Source: Eucommia ulmoides
Lineage: Eukaryota > Streptophyta > Magnoliopsida > Garryales > Eucommiaceae
Length of the DNA: 64,000 bases
Assembly: GCA_016647705.1 (NCBI GenBank)
Contig: CM028336.1
Coordinates: 18,178,880 to 18,242,879, forward strand
Direction of reading: 5' to 3'
In this document: positions 45,701 to 51,700 of the stretch, in pieces
Layout of the letters: every line of letters begins with the position of its first letter
Position numbering within the stretch: the stretch's first letter is position 1
Program-made: the position numbers and the translations under genes
The notes under the pieces: generated by a model
What the model saw: the letters and a program-made list of their open reading frames with translations, nothing else
The model's database searches: none
Told to the model about the DNA's origin: nothing

Positions 45701-48700
45701 AGACAGTCTCCAAAATCATTAACGATCAATTTGGAATAAAATTCTTAAACAAAAATTGGATAAACATAGATATTTTTTAAGATAATTGTATTCCATTCTA
45801 AAACTCTGAAGCAATCGTCTGCTTTAAACACAATAGATGATGCTCTTGATGGAAGGAGAAAAATAGATCAAGAATAAATATCACAGAATCTCTCCTCCCT
45901 CACCCAAAATTCTAAAAGGTGAATCCATGTGAGGAGAACAAATTCAAAAGAAGATGGAGTAAACAATAGAGATTTTCAGGAAGTAGCAAGTAAATCAAGG
46001 TATCATTATATAAATTGAAATCACCGACCTTGATTTATGTGGGCGTTGCAAAGTAGTTGTTCTCCATGCCCTAGGTATTTTAAACGTAGTCCAAGTCGAA
46101 GGAATCAAAAGATTTAAAAATTTGAAAAGCTCTCGAAAAACAGACGTACATCCATGGCAATGTCTTGTCTTAGCTGTCTACATGCGACCGTCTGGGTGGA
46201 TAACTGGCAAGGGCTCCATCATTCAGACGCCCTATTTAACCGTTGGAATGGTTCCAGTCCGGGGTCTATATCTCCTGGACATTTCTTCTGGCCATTCGCA
46301 TGACTTGCTTGTCTTGACTTTTTCTCTTGCATAATGTATTTTAAGCTATTTTCAAGCATGTGCAATATTTTCAACGTACCACAAAATTTCTTTTGCTCTT
46401 TCAGCATCCCTGAAACTTCAACAACCTGTTAAATTTTAGAAATTAAACATGGGTATCCCATCAACATGTAAGATGTGGCGTTTACATGATTTTATATTTA
46501 AATCATTCAAATATCACTGTTGAAGCAAAAAGAGACTAGGAAATTAATGAGACAGCTTAACCATTGTGTTAGCCTCTCTCTTTATTTATAACATAAATAA
46601 TTAAACAATATAGAAACTCTAAGCAATATGAGAAACCCTAATACAAACATAAATACTAAAATACCCTCCAACACTCCCCCTTAAGTTGGGACACATGTTT
46701 TATGCTCTCAACTTGTTACAAATATAATTCCGAGATCCCCCGATCGGTTTAGTGAGAAAATTAGCTAACGAATCAAGATAGTTAACATGTCAAGTGTGGA
46801 ACAATTTTTGTAGTAGTTTCTCTTGAATGGAGTGGCAATCAACCCCAATGTGTTTTGTTTGCTCATGAAAAACTGGGGTTGATGCTATATGGGTTTCTGC
46901 TTGATTATCACACGCAAGATTCATTTGAGGAGAATGATCGAACCCATATTCTTCTAGCATGTGTTTCAACCAAATCAATCCAAATATGGCATGAGCCATT
47001 GCTCGATACTTTGTTTTGGCATTTGATCGATCTACCATATTTTGTTTCTTGCTATTCCAAGAGATAAGATTACCTCCAACAAATACACAGTAGCCTGTTG
47101 TAGATTTCCTGTCTGAAGGTGATCCTGCCCAGTCAGCATCTGTGTATCCCTCTATATGAGTGTGCCCATGATTCTTATACATCAGACCACATCCTAGTGC
47201 GCCTTTCAGATATCTAAGAATGCAGACAACAACTTCCCAATGACTCGTTGTTGGATGATCTAAAAACTAACTTATAACACTGAGTGCAAGGTCTGGTAAC
47301 AGTCAAATAATTGAGTTTCCCAACTTATCGTCTATACTGCCCTGAGTCCGGCAATGACTCTCCTTGGTTTGCCTATAATTTTGTGTTTGGATCCATCGGT
47401 AAGTCTACTTGTTTGGACCCCAAAATCCATGTCTTGCTCAACAAGTGAATGACAAATTTCCTCTGAGAAAGGTATATACATTGACTTGATTGAGCAACTT
47501 CTGTACCCAAGAAATATTTCAATTGTCCAAAGTCCTTAGTTTGAGATTTACTCTCCAGAAACTGTTTGAGTGCTTCAATACCGTTGTGGTCGTCTCCAGT
47601 AATTACGATGACATCAACATACACAATTAATAATACTCTTCCGTGGTACTATTTCTATAGAACACTGTATGATTGACTATGAATCATTGAAGACCAAAGT
47701 CAATAACCACGTCACTAAATCTCTCAAACCATGCTCGGGAAAACTGCTAGAGACCATAAATCAATTTCTTCAACTGACATACCAATCCTGACTCCCTCCG
47801 AGCGAGAAGCTCTGGAGGTTGTGCGATATAGATCTTTTCAAGTAAATCGTCATTTAGAAATGCATTCCTGATGTCTAACTAATTTAACGGCAGACGAAAT
47901 GTAGTTTCCAGAGAGATGAATTGGCGAATAGGTGCAAGCTAGCGTATGTTCGTTTGTTCATCTCTCTTGTTGTCACCTTTCGTAGGCCGTTGTATCAGCT
48001 TGACATCAAGAATGCCTTCTTGAATGGTGATTTGATTGAGGAAGTTTACATGGAGCAACCTCCTAGGTTTGTTGCTCAGAGGGAGTCTAGTTTGGTTTGT
48101 CGCTGAAAGAAATTCATTTACGGTCTCAAGCAGTCTCTTTGAGTGTGGTATGTGAGATTCATTGACGTCCTTACCGATTTTGGTCTTCTACATTATGGAG
48201 TCGATCATTCACTGTTTACAGGCAGAGTACAATCGGGAGTATATTGTTGATTGTGTATGTGGATGACGTCGTGAATACTAGAGACGACCATAGTGGTATT
48301 CAAGAATTCAAGCAGTTTTTGCATAGTAAGTTTCAAACCAAAGATTTCGGTGATGTAAAGTATTTCTTAGGTATTGAGGTGGCTCGATCGAATTGAGATA
48401 TTTTCCTTTCTCAGATGAAATATGTCCTTGATCTGTTGAGCGAAATAGGAATGTTAGGAGCTAAGCCGATTAACTCGTCTATGAATTCAACACAAAACCG
48501 TTAGCAGATCAGGGAGTACTACCGACAGATTCTGCCCAATACAAATGGTTAGTTGGGAAGTTGAACTACTCAACTGATATGAGAATGGTTATCTCTTTTG
48601 CTGTTATTGTCATCAGCCAGTTCATGGATCATCCCACGATTTGTCACGGGGATGCAATTTCTTGTATTCTTATATATCTGAAAGGTGCCCCTGGTTGTTG

Positions 48701-51700
48701 TTTGCTATATCAAAACTTTGGTTACACTCAAATTAAGGGATATGCGGATGCAAACTCGTCTATATCTCTCAGATAGGAAATCAACTACGGGGTATTATGT
48801 GTTTGTTGGAAGTAATCTTGTCTCTTAGAAGGTTAAAAAGCAGACGGTTGTGGCTCGGTTAAGTGCCAAATCGGAGTACAGAGCATGACCCACACCACTT
48901 GTGAGCTAACCTGATTGAAGCATCTGTGAAGAAATTGAATTTGAGCGTTCTTTATCGATGGACCTACTTTGTGATAATCAAGTAACACTTCATATTGCCT
49001 CTAATTCAGCCTTCCATGAGAGAACGAAACATATTGAAGTTAATTGTCACCTCATACGGGAAAATTTGTTATAGAAGTTGATTAAAACCAGACATGTAAA
49101 TTCCGTTAATTAATTAGTTGACTTATTTACTAAATGATTAGGGGGCTCAAGGATAAAATATATTTGTAACAACATAGGAGTGTATAATAAATATGCTCTA
49201 GCTTGAGGGGGAGTGTTGAAAGGTGTTTATGTCCCACATTGCTTAGTGTTTTATATAGTGTACTCTTGGTTATATTATAAATAGAGGGAGATACTAACAT
49301 AATGGTTTAGCCTTGTCCTCCTTTTCTATTCTCTTGTTACTTCATCATATACAAACCAGTTGACTCACCTATGGATCCTGATCATCGAGAATTATTTATG
49401 AAATTAGGACAATATAGACGGTTGGATGGAAATTGAAGTACTTGAAGGTTACTTGACCCTTCATTGCATTTGCTTTGAGTTTTATCAATTAGTTCTTAGA
49501 CCGTTCATGGACCAGTCATTGGGAGACAATTGTTTACATTCTTAGATACTTGAAAGATGCACCTGGGTGCGGCCTGTTGTGTCTGAATCAAGGTCACCAT
49601 CATGTAGAAGGATATACTGACGTTGATGGGGCTGGATCTCCATCAGATAGAAGATCCACTTTCTGTTACGGTGTATTTGTTTTAAGTAATGTAGCGTCTT
49701 CGAAAAGCAAGAAACACACTGTAGTTACTCGGTCAAGTTCAGAGTCTGAGTGTGGAGTTATGGCACATACTACATGTGAATTGATCTTGTGTTGTTTTAA
49801 GTAATGTAGCGTCTTCGAAAAGCAAGAAACACACTGTAGTTACTCGGTCAAGTTCAGAGTCTGAGTGTGGAGTTATGGCACATACTACATGTGAATTGAT
49901 CTTGTTGAAACATCTACTAGAGGAACTTGGCTTTGAGCATTCTCGTCCTATGAACTTAGTTTGTGATAATTAGGCAACAATCTATATAGCAACGACTTCA
50001 ATCTTTCATGAGCAAATGAAGTACATTGAGGTTGATTCACTTCATTCGGGAGAAGTTACTGCAGAAATTGGTCCACACTTGACACAATAATTCTGTTGGT
50101 CAGTAAGAGATTTATTTAGTGAAACACTTAGGGGTTCTTGAATTAAATATATCTGTAACAAACATGGAGCATATTACATATATGTTCCAGCTTGAAGGGG
50201 AGTGTTGGAGGATATGTTGGTCTTTGTCTTTCTATTAGAATTTCCATGTACTATTATTCTTTTATTATAAATAGAGGGAGTGTTTGACCACTGAAGTCAA
50301 GCCATCGCTTTTTTATTGAACCTATTTATTTCAACAATTAGCATGGATGTCCGATGTATCTTTCGTCTTCCAAGTCAAAGAATTGTGTTGGTTGAACTGA
50401 TATGGGTTACGCTTCATGGATGTTCAATGGAGTTTTTGTCTTCCAAGTCAAAGAATTGTGTTGGTTGAACTGATATGGTTCATGCTTCTAAGTCCAGCAG
50501 CTTTTAGTGGAACAAAAGCCTCTATCTTTATGGTGGCGAAGTCATTAAGAAAATTAGTGTAGAGCAAGGCACCTGTCGAGCACCCCTTCAAGCCATCAAC
50601 AACCACTTTGATTGATAAATCTAGAACCAAGGAGGCAAGCTGAAGTTAAGATGGTGCCATCAGGATCAGTAAACTTTCCCTCATCCTCACCCTCACCCTA
50701 CAGGTTATCGTCATCTCCACGGATGGAGATGTTAACAACAATGAGAGAAACTACTATCATATTTTTTAGCATAAGTAAAATACACAATATTGGAAGTGTA
50801 TATCCCGGATCGGCGAAATAAGCAGGATCAAAATCAGGATATATTGGATCAACAAAAATAGTAGTTTCAATACTGTACCGCATCATAACTATCTTCAATT
50901 GAGAGAAAAGGTTTGTTTCACAGCCCAATTTTCCGGAAAGATTTTTTAAGTGGTTTTGTAACACCGGTTGCCTGCCGGAACATCCTGGATGGCTTAAAAA
51001 ACAGCTCGGCTAAAGAAGTAGGATCGAAGGCCTCTATGGTGAAGCATATTCTACTGTTCCTGGTGAGGTGCTCTGATAGTTATTCCACACGCAATTTCAG
51101 AGAGACGACAAGCAATAAGCAGCTGGATAAGGTTCAAGATATGGATGAAGTGAAGACTAAAGAATAGCTATGGCTCTGATAGTGCACCCGGCCCAGATGG
51201 GTTTAGTGGGTATTTCTTTAAAAGCAGTTGGGGTATTATTAAGCTGAATCTCCTTAATGATGTCAGAGCATTTTTTTTAATGTGAGATGCTTCCTCCTGT
51301 ATTTTTCCAGTGCTCTCATTGTTTTGCTACCAAAGATAACCTCTACATCCACTTATTCTGATATGAGACCCATTTCTTTAAAAGCGGTTGGGGTATTATT
51401 AAGCTGAATCTCCTTAATGATGTCAGAGCATTTTTTTTTAATGTGAGATGCTTCCTCCTGTATTTTTCCAGTGCTCTCATTGTTGTGCTACCAAAGATAG
51501 CCTCTACATCCACTTATTCTGATATGAGACCCATTTCTTTAAAAGCAGTTGGGGTATTATTAAGCTGAATCTCCGTAATGATGTCGGAGCATTTTTTTAA
51601 TGTGAGATGCTTCCTCCTGTATTTTCTAGTACTCTCATTGTTCTGCTACCAAAGATAACCTCTACATCCACTTATTCTGATATGAGACCCATTAGTCGTG

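Noticed and set aside
50612..51167. Open frames suggesting a captured host gene ([20 protein letters not shown] and others)
   Set aside because: Could not be tied to a known family. It may be LINE sequence upstream of the RT. Left unannotated as a gene for lack of support.
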